Positions 39,373 to 48,257 of a stretch of DNA of 64,000 nucleotides are shown one piece after another. Both the position numbers and the translations under genes were made by a program. Source of the DNA: JAJPGZ01 sp038229295 (GTDB lineage: Bacteria > Verrucomicrobiota > Verrucomicrobiia > Chthoniobacterales > UBA10450); the NCBI GenBank assembly GCA_038229295.1, contig JBBROO010000014.1, positions 3,131-67,130 of the forward strand, read 5' to 3'. How positions within the stretch are numbered: position 1 is the stretch's first letter; each line of letters starts with the position of its first letter. Under the pieces are notes generated by a model that ran no database searches, was not told the origin of the DNA, and saw only the letters and a list, made by a program, of their open reading frames with translations.

Positions 39373-41666
39373 GCTGTTTCCCCCACGATTTGTACTTCCG
39401 TTTCCAGCTCGATCCCGCGCTTCGTCCGCGCCGTCGTTTTGATCTGCTCGATCAACTCCAGCATCTCCGCCGCCGTCGCGCCGCCATCGTTCACAATGAA
39501 ATTGCCGTGCACTTCCGAGACGCGCGCTTTGCCGACGCTGCAGTTTTTCAAACCCAACTCATCCACCAATTTGCCCGCCGGAATGCTGTCGGTGTTTTTG
39601 AAAATGCATCCCGCGCTTTTCGCGATCGGCTGCGAAGTGCGGCGCTTCTCCTGTGATTCTTGCAAGCGATTGTCGATCTTACTGCGGTCGGCTGGCTCGC
39701 CGCGAAAAGTGGCTGCGACCGCGGAATTAGTATCGAGCAATGGGAAGTGCCGGTAATGCACTTCCAGTTCATGTCGATCTTTCGTGTGCGGATTTCCCTC
39801 GGCATCGAGATAACGAATCCGCACAACGCTCTCGAAAGTCTGCGCACCCATCGCGCCGGCATTCATGCGCAATCCGCCGCCGACTGCGCCCGGAATTCCT
39901 TCCATCCACTCGAGTCCACCGAGATTCGCCCCGCGCGCCGCGTAAGCGATTTCTTTCAACTTCGCGCCGACGCCAGCGGTAATCTCATTTCCGTCGATGT
40001 CGATCTTATCGAAGTCGCCGCCGCATGGATGGACGACCACGCCGCGAATTCCGCCATCTCGGACTAACAAGTTCGATCCACGCCCGATGACGAAGAGCGG
40101 AAGATTTTCGAGCCGGCAAAAGCGAATCAATTCTGCAAAAGCATTTTCGTTTCGCGGCTCAACCCAAAAATCGGCCGGACCGCCCACGCGCAAAGTGGTG
40201 TGTTTCGATAACGGCTCATAAAGGCGCACATCTCCTTCTTCGCCGACGATTGCTTTCAATCTCTCCGCGATGACGAGATCGGCCGCCAAGATCGACAATT
40301 GCTCGTGCACATTTCCGGCGCCGAGACTGAGAACGAGATCGCCCGCATCGATGGCATTGCCGACATCGCGATGCACCAGATCCAATCGCGGTTGATAAAT
40401 CGCCGCGCGATGACCATGCCGGACGATTTCATCGACAATCGTTTGTCCGCTGACTCCGGGAATGGGCGACTCGTTAGACCCATAAACATCCGTCACCACC
40501 ACGCGGTCGGCGTCGTCGAACGACTTCCCAAATTCCTTGCACAACAATTTCGTGCGCGAATAGCGATGCGGCTGAAACATCGTCACGATGCGTTTCCGTC
40601 CACTCGAGCGCGCCGTCTTCAAGGTCGCGCGAATCTCCGTCGGATGATGTCCATAATCATCAACCAACAAAAATCGATCGCTCTGATATTTGATTTCGAA
40701 TCGGCGGCGGGCGTGTTGGAATTTGCGCAGCGAGGTCGCGATCTTCTCAAATGGAATCCCGAGTTCCATCCCAAGCGCGATAACGCCGAGCGCGTTGTGG
40801 ACATTGTGTTCGCCCGGAACATTCAACACCGCTTCGCCGATTTGTTTGTCGCCACGATAAACGCAAAATACGGAAGCGAAATTCTGCAGTTCGAGATCGG
40901 CCCCGCGATAATCCGCTTCCTTCGCAAACCCGTAAGAGATCGCGCGTTTGCAAGATCGACATGTGCGTGTCGCGTTGAGATCGTCGGCGCTGTAAAAGAC
41001 AGTGCCGCTCGTTTGCTCGAGCAACCGCGTAAACACTTTCTCGATCGCCGCCAAGTCCGCGTAAAAGTCGAGATGCTCTTCCTCTATATTTAATATGAGC
41101 GCGTGCTCCGGATGAAAATATTCGAGGGTGCCGTCGCTCTCATCGCCTTCGGCCACGAACCATTCGCCGCGCGCATCCCAATGCGCGTTCGTTCCGAGAA
41201 TCGGAATTTCCGCACCGACGTAATGCGACGGATGCAATCCGCCTTCGCGTAAAACATGCGCCGCCATGGCCGACGTCGTCGTCTTGCCATGCATTCCGGC
41301 GACGATGATGCCGCGTTTGCCGCGCATGATCGCAGCAAGCGCCTCAGCGCGTCGCACCGCGCGCGTCCCAGCCGCGTTGGCTTTTTGCAAAATGGGATTG
41401 TCGATCTTGATAGCCGACGAAAAGACAATTAGCTCAGCATCGTTCACCTCGTCGGCGCGATGTTGTTTATGAAATCGAAGACCGAGGCGCTGTAATCGAT
41501 CTGTTTCCTGTGAGCTCAATCTATCCGAGCCGCTGACGGTGTGACCAAGTTCGAGCAGCAGCGCAGCGAGCCCGCTCATTCCGCTCCCGGCGACGCCGAT
41601 GAGATGGACGCGATGCCGTTCCTTCGTCAGAAATTGGCAAAGATCGAGATCAGGCGCGGCGGTCAT
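39369..41666 (-). CDS. murC-murB: MurC-MurB fusion (UDP-MurNAc:L-Ala ligase / UDP-enolpyruvyl-GlcNAc reductase)
   Basis: One 765-residue protein joins two consecutive peptidoglycan precursor enzymes. Residues up to about 460 are MurC (GVAGSGMSGLAALL, ATP loop GMHGKTTTSAM). From about 480 on it is MurB (THLRVGGPADFWVE-like start TTLRVGGPADF, GRGSNLLVRD, GIPGAVGGGLRMNAGA). In the MurB block SAGCIFKN a Cys stands where many MurBs have the catalytic Ser. ATG 41666 gives the normal MurC start and overlaps murG by 17 bp. Motif copies encode SKIDNR and DKIDIDG. Confidence 0.95.
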   Translation of the reverse strand: MTAAPDLDLCQFLTKERHRVHLIGVAGSGMSGLAALLLELGHTVSGSDRLSSQETDRLQRLGLRFHKQHRADEVNDAELIVFSSAIKIDNPILQKANAAGTRAVRRAEALAAIMRGKRGIIVAGMHGKTTTSAMAAHVLREGGLHPSHYVGAEIPILGTNAHWDARGEWFVAEGDESDGTLEYFHPEHALILNIEEEHLDFYADLAAIEKVFTRLLEQTSGTVFYSADDLNATRTCRSCKRAISYGFAKEADYRGADLELQNFASVFCVYRGDKQIGEAVLNVPGEHNVHNALGVIALGMELGIPFEKIATSLRKFQHARRRFEIKYQSDRFLLVDDYGHHPTEIRATLKTARSSGRKRIVTMFQPHRYSRTKLLCKEFGKSFDDADRVVVTDVYGSNESPIPGVSGQTIVDEIVRHGHRAAIYQPRLDLVHRDVGNAIDAGDLVLSLGAGNVHEQLSILAADLVIAERLKAIVGEEGDVRLYEPLSKHTTLRVGGPADFWVEPRNENAFAELIRFCRLENLPLFVIGRGSNLLVRDGGIRGVVVHPCGGDFDKIDIDGNEITAGVGAKLKEIAYAARGANLGGLEWMEGIPGAVGGGLRMNAGAMGAQTFESVVRIRYLDAEGNPHTKDRHELEVHYRHFPLLDTNSAVAATFRGEPADRSKIDNRLQESQEKRRTSQPIAKSAGCIFKNTDSIPAGKLVDELGLKNCSVGKARVSEVHGNFIVNDGGATAAEMLELIEQIKTTARTKRGIELETEVQIVGETA

Positions 41667-42747
41667 CGTTCGAATATTTTTCCATGGTATCGACCACGTG
41701 CGCCGCGGCATCGGTCGGCGCGAGACGTGATGCGTTTTGCGCCATGCGCTCGAGCGTCGGCCGATCTTCAATCAGCTCGCGAATCTTGCGCGCGAAAGAA
41801 TCGCTGCCAATTTCCGATTCCTTGACCACGACAGCGGCGCCCGCGCGCGCAAAAATTTCGGCGTTACGGGTTTGATGGTCTTCGGCTGCGTACGGATACG
41901 GAATTAAAATCGCGGGTAACGAAAATGTCGCCAGCTCCGCCAGACTGGCCGCGCCCGAGCGCGCGATGCTGAAATCGGCGGCGCTATAAACTTCTTCCAT
42001 GCGATGATGAAACGCGGCCACGCACGCCGGAATATTTTCGCGGCGATAATTATCCGCGACGAGGCCTTCATCGCGCCCGCCGGTGAGATGAATCACCTGC
42101 CAGCGCAAATCGCGCAGCGCGGGCAGAGCTTTGATCATCACCTGATTGATCCCGCTCGCGCCCTGGCTGCCGCCCATGACGAGCAATGTCGTTAGGTCGT
42201 CGCGCAGCCCAAGCTTCTGGCGCGCAACATGTCGATCTACGCGTTTTAATTCCATGCGAATCGGCGTTCCCGTCACTTCGGTGCGCACGCGCGGGAAAAA
42301 CGGCGCGCATTCCTTGAAGCCTAACAAGACCGCCCGCACCATTCGCGCGGTCAATCGGTTCGCCTTTCCGGGAATCGCGTTCGATTCGTGAATGAAAGTC
42401 GAGATGCCGCGCATGCGGCCGGCGAGGACGGGCGCGGTCGAAGTGAACCCGCCCATGCCGAGGACGACGTTCGGTTTGAATGTGCGATAGACCGATCGGC
42501 AAACGGACAAGCTTTCGTTGAAGCGCCGGAGAAATCCGAAAATGGCCGGCGAAAATGCGGACGGCAATCCGACCGTCGGAAGTTTTTCGTAGCGAATCTG
42601 GGGACGATCTTTCAACGCCAGCGTGTCGACTTCCTTTTCGGACACGAACAACATCACTTCATGGCCGCGATCGCGCAGATTTTCGGCGACCGCGAGACCG
42701 GGGAAAAGATGTCCCCCGGTTCCTCCGCATGCGATGACTGCATTCAT
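41650..42747 (-). CDS. murG: UDP-GlcNAc:lipid I transferase MurG
   Basis: The 365-residue peripheral membrane glycosyltransferase makes lipid II. It starts NAVIACGGTGGHLFPGLAVA, the G-loop of MurG, and contains a second glycine loop VMGGSQGASGINQ and the UDP-binding SGAASLAELATFSLPAILIP. The start ATG 42747 is preceded by a spacer with a copy of the iterated motif after ftsW. The end overlaps the murCB start. Confidence 0.96.
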   Translation of the reverse strand: MNAVIACGGTGGHLFPGLAVAENLRDRGHEVMLFVSEKEVDTLALKDRPQIRYEKLPTVGLPSAFSPAIFGFLRRFNESLSVCRSVYRTFKPNVVLGMGGFTSTAPVLAGRMRGISTFIHESNAIPGKANRLTARMVRAVLLGFKECAPFFPRVRTEVTGTPIRMELKRVDRHVARQKLGLRDDLTTLLVMGGSQGASGINQVMIKALPALRDLRWQVIHLTGGRDEGLVADNYRRENIPACVAAFHHRMEEVYSAADFSIARSGAASLAELATFSLPAILIPYPYAAEDHQTRNAEIFARAGAAVVVKESEIGSDSFARKIRELIEDRPTLERMAQNASRLAPTDAAAHVVDTMEKYSNDDRRA

Positions 42748-42771
42748 AAAAAAGTGATTGTCGATCTTACG

Positions 42772-43914
42772 CTAAATTCGCGGCGTCGTTCGCACCTGCA
42801 TGGTCGTGCGTTTTTTATTGAGCGGTTCGAGAGCGCCTTGCCGGTAAATGTTTAACAGCAACCCGATGCCGAACAAGCACGCGACGAGATTCGATCCGCC
42901 ATAGCTGATAAACGGCAGCGGCAAGCCTTTGTTAGGCAAAAGCGACGTGGTCACACCGATGTTGACCGCGGCTTGCAAGCCGAGCAGCGACACGATTCCG
43001 CAGCCGAGCAAAAGTCCGAAGCGATCCTTCGCATGCAGCGCGATCATCATTCCGCAAACAATGATGACGACGAACAGAAACACGACGAGCAGACTCACGC
43101 GCAAGCCAAGCTCTTCGCCGATCATCGGAAAAATAAAATCGGTGTGGGCATACGGAAGGTACATCATTTTCTGGCGGCCGTTGCCGAGGCCGAGCCCTTC
43201 CATTCCGCCACTGCCCCACGCGATGAGCGCCTGCATCTGCTGCAAGCCGGCGTCCTGTTTGTAATTTTCCGGATGCATGAAGGCCAGCAGCCGCGCCATC
43301 CGCTCCGGCAACAAAGTCGCGGTCAATAACATCGCGCCCAAGCCGCCTAACGATACCAGACCGAGCAGGATCGCGTTCGCGCCGGCAACGAACATCATCA
43401 CAAACGCCGTCGTCCCGATGAGCGTGGTCGTGCCAAGATCGACTTCGGTAATAACGAGCGCGATCAATAAACAGATCCCGGCGATCGGAATGACGAATCC
43501 GTAAACGAGCGATCCGCTCGCTTTTTCGTAACGCGAAAACCACCAGGCCAAAAAGAAAACGGCCGCCACTTTCGCGATCTCCGACGGCTGAAAACTAAAT
43601 GAGCCGAGACCGATCCAGCGGCGCGAACCGTTAATGCGCATGCCGAGATGCGGAACGAAACAAAGTGCGAGCGTGATCATTGCAACAGCGAACCAGAGCC
43701 ACCACGTGCGTTGCCAGAAATGGTAATCGACCAGCGCGGCGATCGTGCAGATCGTTAGGCCGACGCCGAGCCAGACGCCCTGTCGTTTGATGAAGAAATA
43801 AACGTCTCCGTGGCTGTCGCGCGCAAATGCGCTGGTGCTGAAAAGCATGACGATGCCGATGACGAGCATAATGAGCACAGCCACGAACATCAGATATGCG
43901 CTTTTGCGATGCAT
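42772..43914 (-). CDS. ftsW: Septal peptidoglycan glycosyltransferase FtsW (SEDS family)
   Basis: The 380-residue protein has about ten hydrophobic segments and the SEDS signature residues in NGSRRWIGLGSFSFQPSE, IGEELGL and the near C-terminal LPLPFISYGGSNLVA. It polymerises lipid II at the septum with FtsI. Position between murD/LysM and murG and the FtsW-like features favour FtsW over RodA. It begins 15 bp after the LysM gene, in a spacer with the motif TTAGATCGACAT. Confidence 0.94.
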   Translation of the reverse strand: MHRKSAYLMFVAVLIMLVIGIVMLFSTSAFARDSHGDVYFFIKRQGVWLGVGLTICTIAALVDYHFWQRTWWLWFAVAMITLALCFVPHLGMRINGSRRWIGLGSFSFQPSEIAKVAAVFFLAWWFSRYEKASGSLVYGFVIPIAGICLLIALVITEVDLGTTTLIGTTAFVMMFVAGANAILLGLVSLGGLGAMLLTATLLPERMARLLAFMHPENYKQDAGLQQMQALIAWGSGGMEGLGLGNGRQKMMYLPYAHTDFIFPMIGEELGLRVSLLVVFLFVVIIVCGMMIALHAKDRFGLLLGCGIVSLLGLQAAVNIGVTTSLLPNKGLPLPFISYGGSNLVACLFGIGLLLNIYRQGALEPLNKKRTTMQVRTTPRI

Positions 43915-43928
43915 TGTTAGATCGACAT

Positions 43929-44438
43929 CTACTCGTCGGACTTTTTCGGTTTAGTTGTTTTGTTCGGAATCAAAAGCTTTTGGCCGACCTTTAATTTGCG
44001 CGGGTCGTCGATGTGATTCAGCGCGAGCAAATCGTCGTACGGAACTTTCAACTTCTTCGCGATCGTCACCGGGTTCTCGCCCTTGGCGACGACATACGTC
44101 TTGTGTGAATCGTCGCCCGCTTTCGAAACAGCGTGCGCCTTCTTAACTTCCATCGGCGCCGCGGTCGCTTCCGGTTTGATTGTCGATCTTGCAACGTCGC
44201 TCGTGTTTTGCGCGGGCAATGTGGCCGGACCTTGTCGCGTCTTGATCGCGTTGAAGGCGATGATTCCCGAAACGGCGACGACGTGCAGAATCAAAACGAT
44301 GAGCAACGCGCGGGATAGTTTCATGTTCGGCTCGGCCATCTCTTCGTAATCGGCGGCCGGCACCCGGCGCACCGCGGTGGCGCGAAGTTTCTTGCGTTTA
44401 CGCGTTTTGAACTTCGGAAATCTAAATTTCATTTTCAT
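43929..44438 (-). CDS. LysM-domain membrane-anchored protein within the dcw operon
   Basis: The 169-residue protein has a basic cytoplasmic start (MKMKFRFPKFKTRKRKK), one membrane segment (LLIVLILHVVAVSGIIAF), a Pro/Ala/Lys linker and a C-terminal LysM domain (TYVVAKGENPVTIAKKLKV ending KVGQKLLIPN). LysM binds N-acetylglucosamine in glycan strands. ATG 44438 overlaps the murD stop as ATGA, so it is translated with murD. The order murD-LysM-ftsW is not the classic one. The topology is like FtsN or other SPOR/LysM division proteins, so a septal role is likely but inferred. Confidence 0.85.
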   Translation of the reverse strand: MKMKFRFPKFKTRKRKKLRATAVRRVPAADYEEMAEPNMKLSRALLIVLILHVVAVSGIIAFNAIKTRQGPATLPAQNTSDVARSTIKPEATAAPMEVKKAHAVSKAGDDSHKTYVVAKGENPVTIAKKLKVPYDDLLALNHIDDPRKLKVGQKLLIPNKTTKPKKSDE

Positions 44439-45763
44439 TTCGGAAGCGCTTGCACGAGTGCGCGGAATTGATCGCCGCGATCGGCATAACTCTTGAACAT
44501 GTCGAAGGACGATGTGCCGGGAGAAAAGAGGACGACTTCTCCGGGCTCGGCCGCGCTGTGCGCGCGCTCGACTGCATCGGCTAACGAATTGGCGATCTCG
44601 CATTTGACCGCGTCTTTCCAATCGCGCGCGATCCGTTCGGCCATTTCGCCGAGCAAGATTGTCGATCTTACCTTTTCTTTCACGAGTGGCCGGAGCGACT
44701 CGTAGGTAAAGCCTTTGTCTTTGCCGCCGGCGATGAGGACAACCGGTTTGCTTTGCGCGAGCAATGCTTTCTCGACCGCGTCGAGATTGGTCGCTTTGGA
44801 ATCGTTAATGTAATCAACGCCGCCGACTTGCCTAACGAACTCGCAACGGTGCGGCTGCGGCTCATAAGTCGAGAGCGGCGGCACCATCTCTTCGAAGGAA
44901 AGTCCGCGCGCCATCCCGGCCGCGAGCGTTGCCATCAAGTTCTCGATGTTATGCGAGCCGCGCAGCTTCGTGTCAGCCGGACGCAGCACCGGTTTGTTTT
45001 CGTAAACGATGGCGCCTTCGCTCAAACGAAAATCAGCGCGGTCGGCGTAGGCGCTGAAGGTGATGGTGCGCGCGCGAAGCTTCGGAAAACTTTCGGCCGC
45101 GTTTACCACCGCGACATCTTCGTTGGTTTGATTTTCGAAAATGCGCAGCTTGGCCGAACGATATTCCGCGACCGAGCGGTAACGATCGAGATGATCGGGC
45201 GCGAAATTTAACCAGAGGGCGATCGACGGGCGGAAAGTTTTGATGGTTTCGAGTTGAAACGAGCTCACTTCGACGGTGAGCACATCGAGCGGCGCTTTTT
45301 CGCGTGCGACTTCGGAAAGTGGTTTGCCGATGTTGCCGCAAGCGATGGTGCGCTGGCCGCATGCGTTCAGCATTTGCGCGAGCAATTCCGTCGTTGTCGT
45401 TTTGCCATTCGTGCCGGTGATGGCGATGACGGGCAAATCGCACGAGCGCCAGCCGAGCTCGAGCTCGCCTAACATGTCGATCTTGCGCGACGAAAAATTT
45501 TGCGCGAGCGCCGATTCAGGATCGATCCCCGGACTTAAAACAACGAAATCGTATTTGCCGGTGTCGCGGTCCGCATCCGCGCCGCTAATCACGCGGATAT
45601 TCTGCGCACGCAAATAATCGATGGTCGATTTCAGCAGCTTCGTCTCGTCCGCGCTGTCGAGCACCGCCACATTCGCGCCTTCACTTTTGAGCAAGAGCGC
45701 AGCGGCGGCGCCGCTTAAGCCAGCTCCCAAAACGGCAACGTTCTGTTTTTCGTAGCGCGACAT
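44435..45763 (-). CDS. murD: UDP-MurNAc-L-Ala:D-Glu ligase MurD
   Basis: The 442-residue enzyme adds D-Glu to UDP-MurNAc-L-Ala. Key parts are the N-terminal VAVLGAGLSGAAAALLL, ATP loop GTNGKTTTTELLA, and NDSKATNLDAVEKAL in the C-terminal domain. ATG 45763 follows the mraY stop by 2 bp and is preferred over the upstream frame to 45823. The C-terminal end overlaps the LysM gene by 4 bp. Motif copies give SSRKIDMLG and RSTILLG. Confidence 0.95.
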   Translation of the reverse strand: MSRYEKQNVAVLGAGLSGAAAALLLKSEGANVAVLDSADETKLLKSTIDYLRAQNIRVISGADADRDTGKYDFVVLSPGIDPESALAQNFSSRKIDMLGELELGWRSCDLPVIAITGTNGKTTTTELLAQMLNACGQRTIACGNIGKPLSEVAREKAPLDVLTVEVSSFQLETIKTFRPSIALWLNFAPDHLDRYRSVAEYRSAKLRIFENQTNEDVAVVNAAESFPKLRARTITFSAYADRADFRLSEGAIVYENKPVLRPADTKLRGSHNIENLMATLAAGMARGLSFEEMVPPLSTYEPQPHRCEFVRQVGGVDYINDSKATNLDAVEKALLAQSKPVVLIAGGKDKGFTYESLRPLVKEKVRSTILLGEMAERIARDWKDAVKCEIANSLADAVERAHSAAEPGEVVLFSPGTSSFDMFKSYADRGDQFRALVQALPK

Positions 45764-45765
45764 CG

Positions 45766-46866
45766 TTACCTCAATTTCAGCGTGGCCAATCCAAGCAAGG
45801 CAAAGATTCCCGACAAAATCCAAAAGCGGACGATGACCGTGTTTTCCTTCCAGCCGGCCAATTCAAAATGATGATGCATCGGCGACATCAGAAAAATGCG
45901 TCGCCCAGTCATTTGGAAACTGAGCACCTGCAGAATGACGGAGAACGCTTCGATCACAAACACGCCGCCGACGACCGCAAGCAGCAGCTCTTGTTTGCAG
46001 CAGATCGCGACGACTCCCATCATTCCGCCGATGGCGAGCGAGCCGGTGTCGCCCATGAAAACTTTTGCGGGGTGACAATTGAACCAGAGAAATCCGAGTC
46101 CCGCTCCGACGAGCGCGCCGCAGAGCACAGTCAGTTCGCCGGCGAATGGATAGAACGGTACCTGGAGATATTCGGCGATGCGATAATTTCCGGCCGCGTA
46201 GGAAATGAGTGCGTAAGCGAACGCGACCGTGACGGTGCAGCCAATGGCGAGGCCGTCGAGGCCGTCGGTCAGATTGACGGCGTTGGATGAGCCGACGATG
46301 ACGAGCGCGAAAAATGCGAAAGTGAACCAGCTCATGTTCGCGATGACGGGCGCTTTGAAGAAGGGGAGATAGAGCGAACGCGCCTGCACTTCGAGAAGTG
46401 GACTCGTTAGGAAAACGCCCGTGACCAATGCGGCCAGTGCGATTTGAAAAACGAGTTTGATTCGGCCGCTGATGCCGTCAGTTTTTTTCTTGGTTACTTT
46501 CAGGTAGTCATCGGCGAAACCGAGCGCGCCGAGATAAACCAGGCTGAACAACGCCAGCCAGACGAAACGATTATCGAGGCGCGCCCAAAGTACGCTCGAA
46601 AGAAAAACGGCGCCGATGATGAGCACGCCACCCATGGTCGGCGTTCCTTGTTTCGCTCCGTGCAGCACCGCGAGATGTCGAACTTCTTCCGCCGTGCGAA
46701 TCGGCTGGCCGACTTTCAGTGAGATCAATTTGCGGATGACCCAATTTCCGAACACGAGCGAGATAGCGAAGGCGGTGATGGCGGCGGCGACGGCGCGAAA
46801 CGTGACGTAAAAGAAAACGTTGAAGCCGCCGACGTGATCACTCAGCCGATGGAGGTAATACATCAT
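45766..46866 (-). CDS. mraY: Phospho-MurNAc-pentapeptide translocase MraY
   Basis: The 366-residue membrane protein transfers phospho-MurNAc-pentapeptide to undecaprenyl phosphate, making lipid I. It has about ten hydrophobic segments and the family blocks GTPTMGGVLII, GFADDYLKVTKKKTDG (the Mg-binding DD), NLTDGLDGLAIG and PMHHHFELAGW. It starts in the overlap with the murF stop (46863). The size is typical. Confidence 0.96.
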   Translation of the reverse strand: MMYYLHRLSDHVGGFNVFFYVTFRAVAAAITAFAISLVFGNWVIRKLISLKVGQPIRTAEEVRHLAVLHGAKQGTPTMGGVLIIGAVFLSSVLWARLDNRFVWLALFSLVYLGALGFADDYLKVTKKKTDGISGRIKLVFQIALAALVTGVFLTSPLLEVQARSLYLPFFKAPVIANMSWFTFAFFALVIVGSSNAVNLTDGLDGLAIGCTVTVAFAYALISYAAGNYRIAEYLQVPFYPFAGELTVLCGALVGAGLGFLWFNCHPAKVFMGDTGSLAIGGMMGVVAICCKQELLLAVVGGVFVIEAFSVILQVLSFQMTGRRIFLMSPMHHHFELAGWKENTVIVRFWILSGIFALLGLATLKLR

Positions 46867-48257
46867 GGGGAATTGGCTAACGAAGAATGGCGAATGACGA
46901 ATTGCTCGATCACTTGCTCGGTGCGAGCCAAGCGGCTGCCTTTGATCAAAACCAAATCGCCCGGCGCGGCGATGTCGCCTAACAACTCCGCGGCTTCACT
47001 TGTCGATCTTACGGACGAAACTTTTTCCAACCCGGCAGCGCGCGCGGCTTGCGCAATGATATTTCCCATCTCGCCGATGGTAATGAGCTGGTCGACCTGA
47101 AGCGTGGCCGCGGCTTCGCCCACTTCGCGATGACCGCTCTCGGTTTCAGCGCCGAGTTCGCCCATGTGCCCGAGCACAGCGATGCGCTTCCCTTCGGAAT
47201 CCAGCTCGATCAACGTGCGCAACGCTGCGCGCATCGAGTCTGGATTGGCGTTGTAACTGTCGTCGATAAATTGCACGCCGTTGATTTCTTTGATCTGCAA
47301 TCGCGCTTTCGTTAGGGGAGCGGACGCTAAGCCGGCGGCGCAATCCTCGAGTGACATTCCAAACGCGCGACCAGCCGCCACCGCGAGCAATGCATTCTGC
47401 ACCATGTGCAAACCGGGCACTGGCAATTGCGCGCGGCAACGATGCGCGCCTTCCAGAATGGTGAAGTCGCTTCCTTCCGCGCTCTGCGAAATTTCTCCGG
47501 AGCAAATCGCGCCCGATGTTGTTCCCGCCAACACGACCCGCGCGCGCGTGCGCGTGGCGATGCTCGCGCTGAATGGGTCGTCTGCATTCAAGATCACCGT
47601 TCCTTCCGCACCGACCGCTTCCGCAAGCGCACCTTTCTCTTGCGCGATCGCTTCGCGCGAACCCATGAATTCGATGTGCGCGACGCCGACGTTGGTAATG
47701 ATGGCGGCGTTAGGCGCAGCGATCTTCGCCAGCGCGGCAATCTCGCCGGGATGATTCATGCCGATCTCCCACACCGCAATTTCATCTTGCGACGTCGCTT
47801 CCAGCATCGTGCGCGGAAGTCCGATGTGATTGTTGAAGTTGCCTTCCGTTTTCGTGACGCGGTAACAGCGACCAAGCACGGCCGCAGCAAAATCTTTGGT
47901 GCTCGTCTTGCCGTTACTGCCGGTGATGGCGATCACTTTTAGCGGAAGCGATTTTCGATAATTCGCGGCCAGATTTTGGTAGGCGACGAGCGTGTCGTCT
48001 GCGCGAATGACCGCGAACTTCTTTGGAACTTTTCCCTTCCACGCAAGATCGACAATCGCACCTGCGGCCCCGGCTTTCGCCGTCGCCTCGACAAATTTGT
48101 GGCCGTCAAAATTGTCGCCGCGCAAAGCGACAAATAATTCGCCCGCCTTCACCGTGCGCGAATCGGTGCTGATTTTGGAAATGGAAACATTTCCGTCGCC
48201 CGACTCCAGCCTGGCGCCGGCAAGATCGACAATCTGTAAGATCGACAATGCGTTCAT
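46863..48257 (-). CDS. murF: UDP-MurNAc-tripeptide:D-Ala-D-Ala ligase MurF
   Basis: The 464-residue enzyme adds the D-Ala-D-Ala dipeptide made by Ddl. It has the ATP loop GSNGKTSTKDFAA, ADDPFSASI, and FIDDSYNANPDSMRAALRTL. The first residues LSILQIVDLAGARL are encoded by two tandem copies of the iterated motif (48222 and 48238). The start overlaps the murE stop by 4 bp, and the end overlaps the mraY start. Confidence 0.95.
   Translation of the reverse strand: MNALSILQIVDLAGARLESGDGNVSISKISTDSRTVKAGELFVALRGDNFDGHKFVEATAKAGAAGAIVDLAWKGKVPKKFAVIRADDTLVAYQNLAANYRKSLPLKVIAITGSNGKTSTKDFAAAVLGRCYRVTKTEGNFNNHIGLPRTMLEATSQDEIAVWEIGMNHPGEIAALAKIAAPNAAIITNVGVAHIEFMGSREAIAQEKGALAEAVGAEGTVILNADDPFSASIATRTRARVVLAGTTSGAICSGEISQSAEGSDFTILEGAHRCRAQLPVPGLHMVQNALLAVAAGRAFGMSLEDCAAGLASAPLTKARLQIKEINGVQFIDDSYNANPDSMRAALRTLIELDSEGKRIAVLGHMGELGAETESGHREVGEAAATLQVDQLITIGEMGNIIAQAARAAGLEKVSSVRSTSEAAELLGDIAAPGDLVLIKGSRLARTEQVIEQFVIRHSSLANSP
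48222..48247. repeat. Tandem pair of the iterated 10-mer at the murF start
   Basis: AAGATCGACA occurs at 48222-48231 and 48238-48247, 16 bp apart. In murF these encode LSIL and IVDL in two different frames. Confidence 0.9.

Noticed and set aside
41667..41771. N-terminal extension of the MurC-MurB protein
   Set aside because: The extra residues are antisense-like reading of the murG end; MurC homology begins at 41666.
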